Shown here: piece by piece, positions 24,144 to 35,569 of the stretch | Position numbering within the stretch: the stretch's first letter is position 1 | How the letters are laid out: each line of letters starts with the position of its first letter | Assembly (NCBI RefSeq): GCF_014805625.2 | Contig: NW_023998605.1 | Location: 559,302-623,301 of the forward strand | Length of the DNA stretch: 64,000 bases | Origin: Glossina fuscipes | Lineage: Eukaryota; Arthropoda; Insecta; Diptera; Glossinidae | Direction: 5' to 3' | Made by a program: the position numbers and the translations under genes | Notes under the pieces: model-generated | Databases searched by the model: none | Told to the model about the DNA's origin: nothing | What the model saw: the letters and a program-made list of their open reading frames with translations, nothing else

Positions 24144-26060
24144 AAACCACAAAGTGGGGGGGCAATTGATATTCAAATAGTGCGAATAATTAAGAAATAA
24201 ATTATTTTGGTAACATACGTTGAATTTTAAATTTGGTTGGTTTAAAATACAATATCATACATTTAAGTAGCAGTTCGAGTATTTGTTTCTTGCAGTCTGA
24301 GTTACAATCACAACCATTCAATATTAGAAAGAGCTAATACAGATAAATTAAAATAAGCTTACACACTGTTTGTTTATTTAAAAATAGTAAGTAATTTAAA
24401 AACTGCAAAAAAAATTACGCAAAAAAATGGAAACATACTAGAACGGCTATTCACTTCGATACTTTTGCCGTGAGCAATACTTTATCTTTATAATGCCTTC
24501 ACATACATTCTATTTTGCATACTATTTTTAAGTCTTTATAAAATTTATAAATCACCGCTTGCTACATTAAAAGTTCAAAATGTGCGCAACATTTTGCAAT
24601 GTTTTTGCCTTTGTCTTTTTTTTTTTTTTGGTATGTTTGTTTATCTCGAATCAAAAGACGTAAGCAAAAATTTGCTTATCCTTTCTGCTTTTTCGTTCTA
24701 CAAGGACTTTAGATACGAAAATTATGACCGTAGTCTTACGAGATGAAAACAAAAACGGATCTCATATTTTAGCTTCGTCTAATGAATGTGAACTAAAAAG
24801 TACGTGATTATGCATGATAGGTGAAGATACTAATTATGAAATTTTCCATTAATTTTCTTCTGTTTCGAAACTTGATGATATCTACTCCTTTCTTCAAAGC
24901 TTCCTCCTCTATCATTTATTTTACAGAAGTTAAGTAGAAATAGGAAGTGATTTTAAATTTTTTTTGTGAAAAACCAACTTTACAACAGAATCTTACAGAA
25001 ATAAACAAACAAAAAATTAGAATTATTAAAATTTGAAGCTAATAAAATTAAATTTTTTCGTCCATTTGAGCACCACATTTACAAAAAAGGAGAAAGAAAA
25101 AACTTAACGCAACTTTGAACTAAGGCTGCGCTCTTCATCGTCCCATGAGCCGAGTGATTATCAATTTTCGTTTATGTTTTATTTCGTCAATTTAATTCAT
25201 ATTTATTAAAAATCCTTTTAAATAAATTTCATTTATACATACATTTTACAATTATGTTGCGAATGTCTTAGATTATTAAAATTAAAATTCATCATTATTG
25301 AGCGGAAAAGCAAAAAAGTCAATTTTTTATATATAATTACTGGCCAGGAAAAAAAGCAAACTTTTTGATGAAGCAAAAATAAGAGTTTTTCTCTCAGATT
25401 GCAAATAAATAAAATGCTAACTGCATAAAAATGCATAAAAGATTTAAGATTTTTGTGTAATAAATGAACACGTATCAATTTTATAGAAAAACAATTAAAA
25501 TTAAAACCAGAGCCTGTGGAAAGCCTACTGAAGAAGTAGTCACAGCTAGTGTGAAAACTCTTAACAGTCACTAAAAAACACTCACCACAGCAGAAGTGAG
25601 GGCAAATAACCCGTTAAATCAGTAAAATTATATAGCGCAATCCATTGATTATTGAAACTCATGTACTTGTATAGCGTACGGAAATTGTTTAAATTTATTA
25701 TTGAAATAATAAACGTAGTCAGGCTATGTTTCACGTGTAATTAAGCCAACATGTGGTCAACAAAACGGATATAAACGACATTCCTATATATAACGTAATT
25801 GAAAAATTGAAACCAAATCGTTATATTTGTGGTATTATGAATCCAAGCCATCAAAAACATAAACGTACTGCTGAAAATGTCGTAGACGTAAACCAAACAT
25901 TGCTAATTTTCGTTTTACTTCCTTCTAGTGAACTGCCAACGGTTTTATATGAAAAGAAAAAACTGGGATTGGCTTTAGCACTTACATAGATTACGGACAT
26001 ATTTTAGTCGTGCATTCAGTGAATAAAATTGGGAATTTTCGGTTAACATTAATTTATTTT
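24144..26060. other. Intergenic DNA
   Basis: AT-rich with no supported gene. An open frame at 25,753-25,985 (DINDIPIYNVIEKLKPNRYI and on) has a protein-like composition but no family I recognise; it could be an eroded transposon fragment. Confidence 0.4.
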
Positions 26061-26073
26061 AACTGTGAAAATG

Positions 26074-26610
26074 GCAGGCCGATTAGCAACTATTGAAGAG
26101 TAAATGCCGAAAAATATTTGGCGTGGTCCATTCAAATGAAAGCCCTGCCATAACTATGGGCCTATGGTCATCCGCATAGGTAGAAATTGCTGCGGATGCG
26201 AGTGAGGAAAAGAAAGGGCTAGACCAACAAACTCTTGCTAGATAAATTTATCAGTGAACTCATTAGAACTGCCACATATAAAAAATTGCGTTTCAGCGAA
26301 ATCTGCATGGGTGTTTTAAAAATTTTACACAAACGAAACGCTCCAATACGTGAGGTAAGTATTTTTAAAAACTAGTGCGTTTCAATTTCAACAAGTGATA
26401 AATTGGTTGTTTAATTAAAGATTTTTGCGATACTGTGAATGAGTTAAATGGCATTGGAGTTGACATTCCATATAATATTTCATTACATTTTTTATTTACC
26501 AGGCGAACCAGGCGAAATGGATAATTTCATTGTTCTCATAGAAAGCATGTGTAACATACGTCGAGAGCTGGGGTTATCTTTATTTGGCCTGAATGGCTAA
26601 GAAAAAAGGA
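26074..26610 (+). pseudogene. Possible copia-type Gag remnant with exon-like pieces
   Basis: MAGRLATIEE is followed, after a one-base shift, by NAEKYLAWSIQMKALP, which resembles the N-terminal block of copia-type Gag (L.G.NY..W...M...L). Decayed frames follow with EEKKGLDQQTLAR. Further right, KFISELIRTATYKKLRF runs to a strong donor-like GAG|GTAAGT at 26,351-26,359, and PGEPGEMDNFIVLIESM ends in a stop at about 26,600. The Gag link covers only the first part and is tentative; the rest is unrecognised. Confidence 0.3.
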
Positions 26611-26979
26611 AAAGGAGAAAAATATATCTTATGTCAATTATGTTATACATGGTCTGTTTATCTGTTAAATTGTAGAATTGCTTCTCTGTTTCACCCTATT
26701 GTCGGTTAGTCTGCATATATGTATCAGTTTGTTCGTTACTATTTGTTTAACAACAGTTAATTGTTTTATTTTTTATATCATTAAAGAAAACTACAAAGGA
26801 AATAATTATTTACAGTTGTATTTAGTTAGATACTATACCGCTTAGAATACGTTCCCACTGTCTTTGATTCTGAAATATCCCTCACATGCAAATTTATGGC
26901 TGATGTGATAATGTGCTCTTTCGAGGCATAGCAGACTATGTACGTGCCTTTGCTGAGCTAGCTAGTTCGTGAGATATGG

Positions 26980-27440
26980 GAGGGGTGCTATATTTTCGGT
27001 TCATTGACACTTCTCAGACTGTCAAAACTAAAAGAACATACGGATGGAATGGATGCGCATTCAATGTGATAATAATATAGTCTTGTGTTACACCATGTAA
27101 AAGACATCTTCTTATATTTTTTTGAATTCAGGACCATACAATTGATTGCACACCATGAGCACAGATTCTCAAGGCCAGACAGTATTGAGCCAAAGAAAGG
27201 AGATAGTTTAACGTCGTCTGCAAACATTAAAACACGGAAATGTTGCTTGCAGTTCAGAAGGTGATTCATGTATAAAATAAATAAAAGCTGGCCAAGACTA
27301 CTGTCCTGAGGAACATCAGAAATGACGACAATTGCTCAGGACTGGCAAGAATTCAGCACCACCCGTTGGATGCGATCACAAAGGTAGCTACTGAACAGGC
27401 ATTCATACGGTTTAAAAAAACATAGCGAGGTAATTTATAG
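26980..27440 (-). pseudogene. Jockey-clade reverse transcriptase fragment
   Basis: Read on the minus strand, the order is CDRIQRVVLNSC, a block ISDVPQDSSLGQLLFILYMN (corresponding to the G.PQGS.LGP.LF.LYIN block), then QHFRVLMFADDVKL (the catalytic (Y/F)ADD motif) and DLENLCSWCAINCMVLNS-like sequence. Stops and frameshifts make it a remnant. The adjacent RT pieces at 27.7-28.5 kb are on the opposite strand, so the two come from separate insertions or an inversion. Confidence 0.75.
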
Positions 27441-27669
27441 ACTAACAACCTATGATAAACTCTGTCTAAAGCGTGAAAATAACACCATTTAGAATTAGAT
27501 TATACAACTTCAAAAGATTAATAACAGTTGACTTTCTTTTTAAAAATCTGTGCTGGCAGTGCGATATGATTTAGCCTAAAACCGGAGTAAGCCCTTTTGC
27601 TACCATTGGTTTAAATAATTTTTTTTTTAATAGTTAAATTTTCTCTGCATAATGTAGCTTATAAGGCGC

Positions 27670-28500
27670 ATTTACGTGACAAGAATGATGATAAGTGGAG
27701 TACCTATTGTCATCAAAGGAACAAAGCTAAATATGCTATTAGAAATGCATAATGGTGAATCAATTAGTCTGTTAAAAATTGGCCAAACTTAAATTACTAT
27801 TACGGGCTGTTGACTTTTCAAGTCTAATGCGCCAGGAGTGGTTGATTTCTCTCATAGATTCTTGAAATTAATTTGGCTCTGGATTGATGCTCATATATTA
27901 TTAACCACGTTCTTACTAAATCTAAGTTTCCCTCGGCCTTGAATTGATCCCTATCAAGAATAGCGGCAAGTCATTTAATCTCTCGAATCTTAGGTCGATT
28001 TCAATTTTGCCTATTCTCTCAAATGTCTTTGAACATGTAATTAAGGAACAGAATATCAACCATATTGACAATAACTCCATAGCCAGCATGGTTTTAGAAA
28101 AGGTTTCAGCAGTACTTCTTTCCTACCGACTATACAGTAAGTAATACTCATGTCTCGGTGTTATTGCCGCTAATTCTAACACAGCCTTTGATTGGTTTGT
28201 CACATGTACTTTTGATTCATAAGCTCCTGAGGGACCTCATTTTTCGAATTCAGCTGCCGTTCTGACAGAATCCCAGTTCTTGGATCGTTTACAATTTGAA
28301 TTTGTTGGTGCTGTACAATTTGAGCCGCTAAAGGTGCGAAGTGGGGTCTTTCAGGGATCTATCTATTGGCCTCAAACAATTTCGATAACGTGTCGACGCC
28401 CGAATCTACGTCCGAATTTTGCTTTAAGGGTACATGTTGAAATTGTAAATATCTTGAAATGCTGGGTGTGATTATCGATGATAAATTATGCTTAAATTAT
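27670..28500 (+). pseudogene. Non-LTR RT fragment (jockey-like), heavily decayed
   Basis: On the plus strand, KWSTYCHQRNKAKYAIRNA resembles the linker between endonuclease and RT. IPIKNSGKSFNLSNLRSISI, LPILSNVFEHVIKEQNINHI and then MVLEKVS-like residues (the Q.GFRKGFST block after a shift) correspond to the RT fingers. LGVIIDDKL near 28,470 corresponds to the (Y)LGV..D..L block. Many stops interrupt it. Confidence 0.65.
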
Positions 28501-28929
28501 ACGGAGTAAGCCTTTTTGCTACCAGTGGTTTAAATAGTTTGGGCAGTGAACTAAGTTTGGTAATTCCGAGTTTAAAATCTGTATAAATACTTTTTTTGGA
28601 AGAGTTGATCAACTAGAAAAACATATCTATAATTAAAGCTACTTGTAAAAAAGCGTCATTAAATACGAATATAGCAAAGTATTGAATTTCCGGATTTTCA
28701 AGCGAAGAATGAAGAACACGAAAACTTCCGAGTACTTTGTATGTTTCATGTATTGAGTGTCGTATGTTTCATTATTGAGAGTATCAGTTAGTAACACCAA
28801 TTTTCTTATAGAAAAATTGCGGTAATTTCAACACGTTGATGTAAACACTTCATTCAAATTCAGGTGTCGCATTTATTATAATAATCGATTCACTTTTTAT
28901 AATAATAGTCAATTTTTTGAGTCAACTTA

Positions 28930-29470
28930 ATACGACTTATCTCCCTGCAGCTGACGTGTATTTAAGTATTTCGTACATATCATCAAGTCAACGCATCGAA
29001 TAATGACAATGTATGGGATTTTTGCCGAATAAAATATTGGGTTTTCGTATAAGGAAAGCCACGAAGATAAAAAAATGCATATTACTAAAATTAATATTTG
29101 GTGTGGTATAATTTTTGTTAAATAATGTCTTTTAAACGTTTTGACATATTTTGTATAAGTTTTCTTATGTGGGGAAAAGGGGTCTGACTTCATTCCTTTT
29201 ATAATCTGTTTTGCTGGTCTTGGACGCAATAAACTGAGAGTTTTCGCACATGGCCTTGCCATTTACCACACATATTTTTGAGGGGGTTTATGCCTGGTGA
29301 TTTGTGGGAGAGGACGAGGCAATTTGGCGCAATTATATAAGTACCATTCTTTAATTATGCCGGACATATCCTTGAGGTCTTGGTAGAAATTCAATGTTTC
29401 CAAAATACCAAGTTTGTCCGCTCTTTCTTTCAAATTTTCCTTCAATATAAAATGCACTTTGATAATCACA
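28930..29470 (-). pseudogene. Tc1-type transposase C-terminal fragment
   Basis: On the minus strand, FILKENLKERADKLGILETL, then NFYQDLKDMSGIIKEWYLYN and CAKLPRPLPQITRHKPPQKY correspond to the Tc1 order: ILKENLKxSADKLG, QDNDPKHTS, I.EW......LL.WPPQSPDLNPIE.LW. The QDNDPKH block is damaged (QDLKDMS), so the second catalytic Asp region is lost. A stop follows the final Trp, and a second frame with KTYTKYVKT, resembling the end of the protein, continues. No terminal inverted repeats were identified. Confidence 0.65.
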
Positions 29471-29814
29471 AATAGTAGCTTTAATAATTATTCATTGCAG
29501 TTATTCATCAAGGATAACGCTGTGGTCAAAGGTCGAGAAATTGCATCGGGAGCCGGTCTTACCGAAGCTAAAAGGTCTTGACGGTATCCACTAACACCTG
29601 AAAAGAAACTAAAAAGATATAGATTTTGGTGTTTGCTTCTTAACACCTACAGAGCAGTGAAGCATTATCCAGCCTAGCCCAATTGTTTTCCGGGTAAGCT
29701 GTTTCATCGGAGTGCCTCCACATATGCGAATCATGACCAGATCCCGGAAATTTTAAATTGACTGCCATGATTTTCATTCTTTGGTCTCAAATCTAGTAAG
29801 AAAGGTTTATATTG

Positions 29815-30245
29815 ATAAGTAATTTTCCCTAATAATAAATCCCCTAAAGAACCAAAAACCAAATCCACATTCGCAGACGTGCCATGCTGTTGCAGTTCGA
29901 TGAAAATGATTAGGGGAAAAGTAGGCTGGTATTAAAAAGAAAACCATAAATTTAGGTATAGTAACATGCTTGTAAATATGTATATAATTAGAATATTTGT
30001 GGAAGGGAGAATTAGCCGGACAAGAAAATAGAAGTTGAGAGTACGGCCAAAATAAATTGTGAATAATCCTACATTTAAAGAACATAATTGTAAATAAATG
30101 ATCCTACTGTTAAGGAATATAATTGTAAATAAAAGAAGTTTGAAGTGTATTTCTCTTGAACAAAATAGTGAAGTGTATTTTTCTTGAATATATTGTAGTC
30201 TAGTGATACGGACTGTATCTTACAAAAGCGAATTTCATACAATAT
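29815..30245. repeat. Dispersed repeat, copy 2 (relative of 9,290-9,590)
   Basis: It shares with 9.3 kb, in order, TAAGTAATTTTCCCTAATAA, CCCTAAAGAA, CATTCGCAG, GAAAA(T/C)GATTAG, AACCATAAATTTAGGT, ATGCTTGTAA and, at 30,195-30,240, TCTAGTGATACG and AAAGCGAATTTCATA. This copy has one GAAAATGATTAG segment where the 9.3-kb copy has two, and about 190 bp of extra sequence in the middle containing a further short duplication (ATCCTAC...TAATTGTAAATAAA, about 30,067-30,133). Confidence 0.6.
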
Positions 30246-30289
30246 ATATATGTAAGGACATAACACAATATTTCAGATTATTTATTAAC

Positions 30290-30830
30290 ATTCTGCTTAG
30301 GTTATGTTTCCTTTTCCAATTAATGAAAATTGATGCATTTTATACGAGCTTGAGAAAATGTTTAGGCGTTCCATCAATACTGCAAATCACTGTAATAAAT
30401 GGTATAAATATAGTAATGGTCGTTTCTTATAAAACAAAAGGTGTAATTGCTTACCGTCTGGGGTATCAAATTTCTAGTAAAATCACTTACGTATCGGTCC
30501 ATTGGATCCACTCTGCATAGAGGTTTGTTTCCAACTTTTGCAATGCCTCCGATATACAATAATATGCTTTCTACAAGGGCTGCGGTAGGGCCGCCACAGG
30601 CCAGCCATTGGTAGCTCCCTGAAGCCAAAAACTCTAAAATCGTGACTAAGTGCAACCGGCGGTGTGTATGCACTCCTCGTACCACTGCTCGCACCAATCT
30701 TTCCCAGAACGTAATAAAAAGCCGCTTTGGAAACGCGAAACTTCTGCATAAATCTACATTCAATGATATAATACATATATATACCTTTATTGTGCTTAGC
30801 GGTTCTCCTCGTCTTCCTCTTCAATAAACG
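30290..30830 (-). pseudogene. PIF/Harbinger transposase remnant with a short intron
   Basis: On the minus strand, FRVSKAAFYYVLGKIGASSG begins a Harbinger-type N-terminal block; after a frameshift near 30,650 the order HLVTILEFLASGSYQWLACG follows, the highly conserved (L)..LRFLA(T/S)GSYQ block of this superfamily. KFDTPD then meets a donor (GTAAGC, 30,454), a 65-nt intron ending TTACAG at 30,390, and VICSIDGTP, corresponding to the (V)IG(C/A)IDGTH catalytic Asp block with His replaced by Pro. Stops and frameshifts show that it is inactive. Confidence 0.7.
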
Positions 30831-32190
30831 AGCATAAAAGGAAGATACGATACTTTATGCTTAATATGTGTACGTTAGTCAATTTTTCTCGAATTAGTTC
30901 AATATTTAAAAAAAATTGTAATGTCCAAAATAAAGAATAACTCAATATCTAGCAGCCGCAGTAAACCTATAATATGCTTGGGTTTGTTTATCTTTTTCTT
31001 TTACAGCTGGTTTTCCTTACAAGCGCGACCCTGAAAGAGGATTATGTGGTAACCTTTCTTGGTCTGTACTCAAAACGATTGCAAATTCCTTTCAAATGGT
31101 GGTAACTTTGGCGTTGTCAGATTTAGCGTAACTATAAGAGCGCGTTTCAACCATTGCCAGCAAATTTGACATGATTAGACTTCATTGCTACCTGTTTATA
31201 TGATTATAGTAAAATTGTCTTGTAAAATAGGATAGGGCTTACAAAAGATTCATTTATAAGAACTTTCTTAGATAAATGGCAATTTAGCATGGTTTCTTTC
31301 TTTGTAATTTCTTCATTTTTCAATGGTTCCTTAAGCAATTCGACACCATTTTAATAGTTGATATTTGGGAAGTTTTCATGTGAGTTAGGGCGCGTTTTAT
31401 TGCAAAAATCCTTATATGAAAAAATATTATAATTTAAAATTTTTCAAGAAAAGTCGCTAATAATTTAGCTTATTGAACTATTACGTAAAATCCGATCCTT
31501 TCACTTCCCGTTTATATAAGTATTCCTACGAAAAGTAAATTTTTGTACGGCAAAAAAGTCGAACTCTCCTTACTACGTGGTGAATACAATAACGGTTCGT
31601 CATAAAAATGAACTGTACCAAATTTGGATCACAAATTTCGCGATGTGTTAAAATGTTTGATTCATTTTTGATTTATTTGAAATGCACCTTCGAGGTTCTA
31701 CTGTGAAGGTAGGAGAACAATCAGTTAAGTGGACATGGATGCATATTCATGATTACTAATTTGTGGTTCATTCTAAAATCGTTGTACATAACACCTGTTT
31801 TTGTGACTTTAGAGAAGTTCTTAAACAAACGATAAATAATTTTAAGAAAGCTTGTGGAGTTTCGTGTGGTTTTAAAAATGGGTGCTGGCTAGGAGTAAAA
31901 TAACTTGATAAAATAACTTGATAACATAACTACGAGGCATTAAAATGCGCTCGAATAGGTTGAACAATCAGTTAATAACAGTTGCGTCTAGATTCGCTTG
32001 CTGTGCAGCTACAATGGATGTTATTATTTGATTTAAGTCCTTAACTCAATTTGCTTAGAGTTCAATAATTCGTTCGAACATTCGCTGATTCAATTTAAAC
32101 CTTACTTTGCGCTGGAGCAAGGATATCAGCCATAATTAAACTGTACGATAGGGTTAATTTGGCCCGACAATTTGGACATAAAGAATTCAT
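30831..32190. other. Intergenic DNA
   Basis: AT-rich; I see no gene, structured repeat or recognisable transposon fragment. Confidence 0.4.
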
Positions 32191-32194
32191 TTTT

Positions 32195-32800
32195 TCTTAG
32201 AAAGATTGTTGTGTGAGAAAATAAATTGGAAAATGTTTCGTCTATTCAAAAAAAGGAGAGACCACAAGGTGACTCCTTCGCTCATGTATGGCTCTCCTAT
32301 TCCGTTTGTTAAGATTTTTTAGGCTTTTTCCTACACTCGAAACTTTCCCCAACAGCTCACATTGACAAAACCGTCAAACAATGTTCTAGTGTATTGAAAT
32401 CCATTTGTGGTATTTCTTGGGGCTCTGATCCTTCTGGACTGATTAAAATGTATCTTGCATGAAATCTACCCATACGTTATGCCTCTGCAAGAAAGATTTC
32501 GCTTACTCGCCGGTTTTTCATCTAATAAAATTGTATCTTTTGCGAATCATCCGCCCTTACCTTTCATTTACCAACTTTATATCTCTCAATTTCTTTCCTT
32601 TCTTCTTTAAAATTTTTGATGACAAAACTAACAACTTCAATATTCTAAGAACTCGTGTATACAGCTTATTCAAAATTGCTCTTGGTTCCTCTAGACATAC
32701 ATTTTTAGTTGATCACCGTAGACCGCAAACCGACACGAACGGGAGATATGGATCGTTAAGTAAAGCAAATAATTACATTTATACAACTTCTTAAAAATAG
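32195..32800 (+). pseudogene. Non-LTR RT C-terminal fragment, same family as 48.2 kb
   Basis: Positions 32,200-32,455 match 48,230-48,455 closely (for example CACTCGAAACTTTCCCCAA, ACATTGACAAAACCG, then TGAAATCCATTTGTGGTATT). Conceptual frames give LHSKLSPRAYIDKTA-like and SVLKSICGISWGSDPSGLIK residues, which fit the region after the YADD motif where RT primer-grip and thumb sequences lie. Downstream, the frame at 32,459-32,794 is a shifted continuation. Multiple stops. Confidence 0.65.
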
Positions 32801-34639
32801 GGGGTTATAGAGCAAGCACCCGTAAAAATAGTTCGATTCAATTCATTGCTCAGAGTGCGCGCCTCCTCACAATGAATGAATATTCGCTATATACCAAATG
32901 TAAGTTTGTATTTGTCTTTACTCATTGTTATTTATAACTTTTTACTTATTTCTATTTAATTTTAGATTGGAAAACAAGATATGCCGCTGCTCACCGCTAG
33001 ACCATAAAAATGAGCATACGCCTCCGCACCTCTATGCAGATATTGATATACTATTTTTATCACCGGTGACAGATATGTGGAAATTTTTCAAGAGTTTTAA
33101 TGGAACTCAAATATCAGCTTTGTCGCCGGAGAACGGTTGTAAATAAGAAAAGAAGATATGTGTAAAAAGCGCTTTTCTAGAAACGCTCTAATATAACTTG
33201 CAAACAGAAAATGTATGCAGAACAGGGACGCAATTATTATAAAAAACTTTTGAGAATAAACACCAACACAATCAGAAAATTTCTTGTGTTTTTCTGTACA
33301 TATTTGAAGGTTGTGCGGGCGAAAATGTTTATTTATACATGTATATAAACATGTATAAAATTGCATTTTCTCGAATATTTATAGTCGGGCATATTTATGG
33401 CATATTTATGTATTGTGAGGCCTTTCGGCCCATACTCTGGGGCTGGAGTTTTATTTCACGCTTTATAACTTCACTTCCTCCTACATGACTCTCCGATACA
33501 ATAACTTAACTCCACTATCACTCTCTAACCAAACTAAAACTATCCTATTCTATTCTTATCCTATGCTTACTCTATTCCTATTCCATTCTTATTCTATTCT
33601 TTTTCTCTATCCTAAGCTAGCTTACTCACTAGCACTCTCTCTCCCCCACCAGAGAGGCCACAACGAGAGACGAGTACATAAAGTAAAATAAGAAAAAAGC
33701 CAAAATTTTTAAAATCACATTGATTTTAAACAATTTTAACAAAGTTATAAAATAATATATATTGAGGCAAAATACGTTAACATTCCAAACTTCATACATT
33801 TTTAATTATTAAAGTGCATTTACTTCCGCCATTCCCGGATGGCCATCGTCCTAGATCTCAGTCTATTTTTTTTTCGCTTTTGTACTTATAAAGTGATATA
33901 TATTGATATCGATAGCCAAAGGCCGAAAGCAAAATTAGGGTCGTAAATCGACTCCTGGTTTTTTATGCAGCATTAAATAGTATACTCTTTGTAATACTCG
34001 CGGTCTCACATTTGAACTAAAATTCATCAATTTGCATTGTTTCAATAGCAAAATTAAGGTGGAAATTTAGAAATTCCCAATTGGGAATACCGAAATTAAA
34101 GCAGTTATGAAAGGAGAGAGGATACAAGAACGGTTATGTCCACAAAAGACATGAATTCAGATTAATGTACGAAAGCATTTTTTTCGCTAGTGTCGCACCA
34201 GTGTTTCCAAGGAAAATTCGGGCGTTTATAACTAAGTTTAGATGAAGCATGGGCTGTGAAAACGATGAACCTGCAAAGAACTAAGATCAAGGATTTTCTC
34301 AAGAAAGCGTTTAACTCTCTTCGGGAATAGGATAAGGATAAGAAAACCTTCGTAAGGGCAGCAAGAAAGTTATACCCAAATAAGGCGAAACATTTCGTTA
34401 GAAACGTTTGCGCAATAATATCACACGTCATAGTCCATTTCCGAATATGAAATCACAAGAAACGTAATGATAATAGGAAAATAAACCTGAACTGAACATA
34501 AGTGTGTAAATAATACATTATTTGCTCCCTTATTTGAATAAGAAAGCTTATCAGAACGACCGTACAGTGTAGGACCGCTACCTATAAAGATTTTGATTAA
34601 ATGCTTTTGAAAGAACGGACACGTACTCAAGAATCACTC
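32801..34639. other. Intergenic DNA with a CT-rich block
   Basis: No gene is supported. A pyrimidine-rich block at 33,480-33,645 (TATTC/CTATTC repeats) ends in the motif CTCTCTCCCCCACCAGAGAG, also present near 3,210. The preceding GGCCTTTCGGCCC at about 33,420 is a short palindrome. These could be the ends of an unrecognised element. Confidence 0.35.
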
Positions 34640-35206
34640 AATGCACTATTCTATAAATGGCTGGATCACGCAACAATTGGTTTGACTTCCAGACACATGT
34701 GTAAAGCAGGTAAATTTATTAAAATACAAGAAAGAAACTACGTATTATGAGGATTGCAATATTACTGAGTCTGCCGAGCACCTTATTTTTGAGTGCAGGA
34801 GGTTTGACATCCTTAGACAATCTTTCAGTATATTTAACCTGTATAACAATTTATATGAAATTTTTCGTGATGGTAACTTTAGGCATTTGAAGCAACTGAC
34901 TGCCTTTATCAAATCAGCTGAGTTTTCATTCTAATTTTACATTTAGTATTTTTATTACAATCACGAATTGCCTACACTTTTTCTTTTATCGGCATTATTA
35001 GCCGGGTCTTGACAGTACAGTACCAAATACGGTGATTTATGGATTGACAGCGGAACAGAGCCTTTCATTGCGAACACTCTGCCACATCAGTCTACCTATG
35101 CTTAAATTTTTTCATCAATCGCTCTCAACTTCCTTTCTGGATTATGGATCTAACATTAACTTAACTGGTCCAATCCATTTCTAAACAAACAAAAAAAAAA
35201 AAAAAA
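34640..35206 (+). pseudogene. 3' end of an I-like element: ORF2 C-terminus, 3' UTR and poly(A)
   Basis: LFYKWLDHATIGLTSRHMC is followed, after a one-base shift, by YEDCNITESAEHLIFECRRF, the terminal CCHC-like motif (C..C...ESAEH....C) of I-group ORF2, here with its His intact, unlike the 23.6-kb copy. FRHLKQLTAFIKSAEFSF and a stop follow at about 34,935, matching the 18-24 kb element (VRHLGELTCFIRKANLSF). The 3' UTR ends GGTCCAATCCAT plus an A run at about 35,185-35,206, the same end as the remnant at 7.8 kb. The rest of the element is missing. Confidence 0.75.
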
Positions 35207-35569
35207 AAAAAACTACGTATTAATTAAGACAAACAAACAATTGTAAAATTTTTTTACGAAATACATTATATTTTCCTGGATTATAAACGAATTTCATACC
35301 TAAAAGTAAAACGGTGTAAAGTGATTCTGCGGTGTTTTTTGACAAATGAACGGCAGTTTCAAGCAATTCGTGCACAGAACTATTTATTTTCTTCTATGTA
35401 ACAAAAGTTTAGCAGATTTATGCAGAAAGAACATGTCTTACGATGTAAAGCAGAGATATAATATAAACGATAATAAATTTACTTGATGTGTGCTTAGAGA
35501 GACGCATTTGTTACCACTTTCCAAAAAGCACAATCTACCACAAAAAAGAATGGGAACTAATACATTCTG

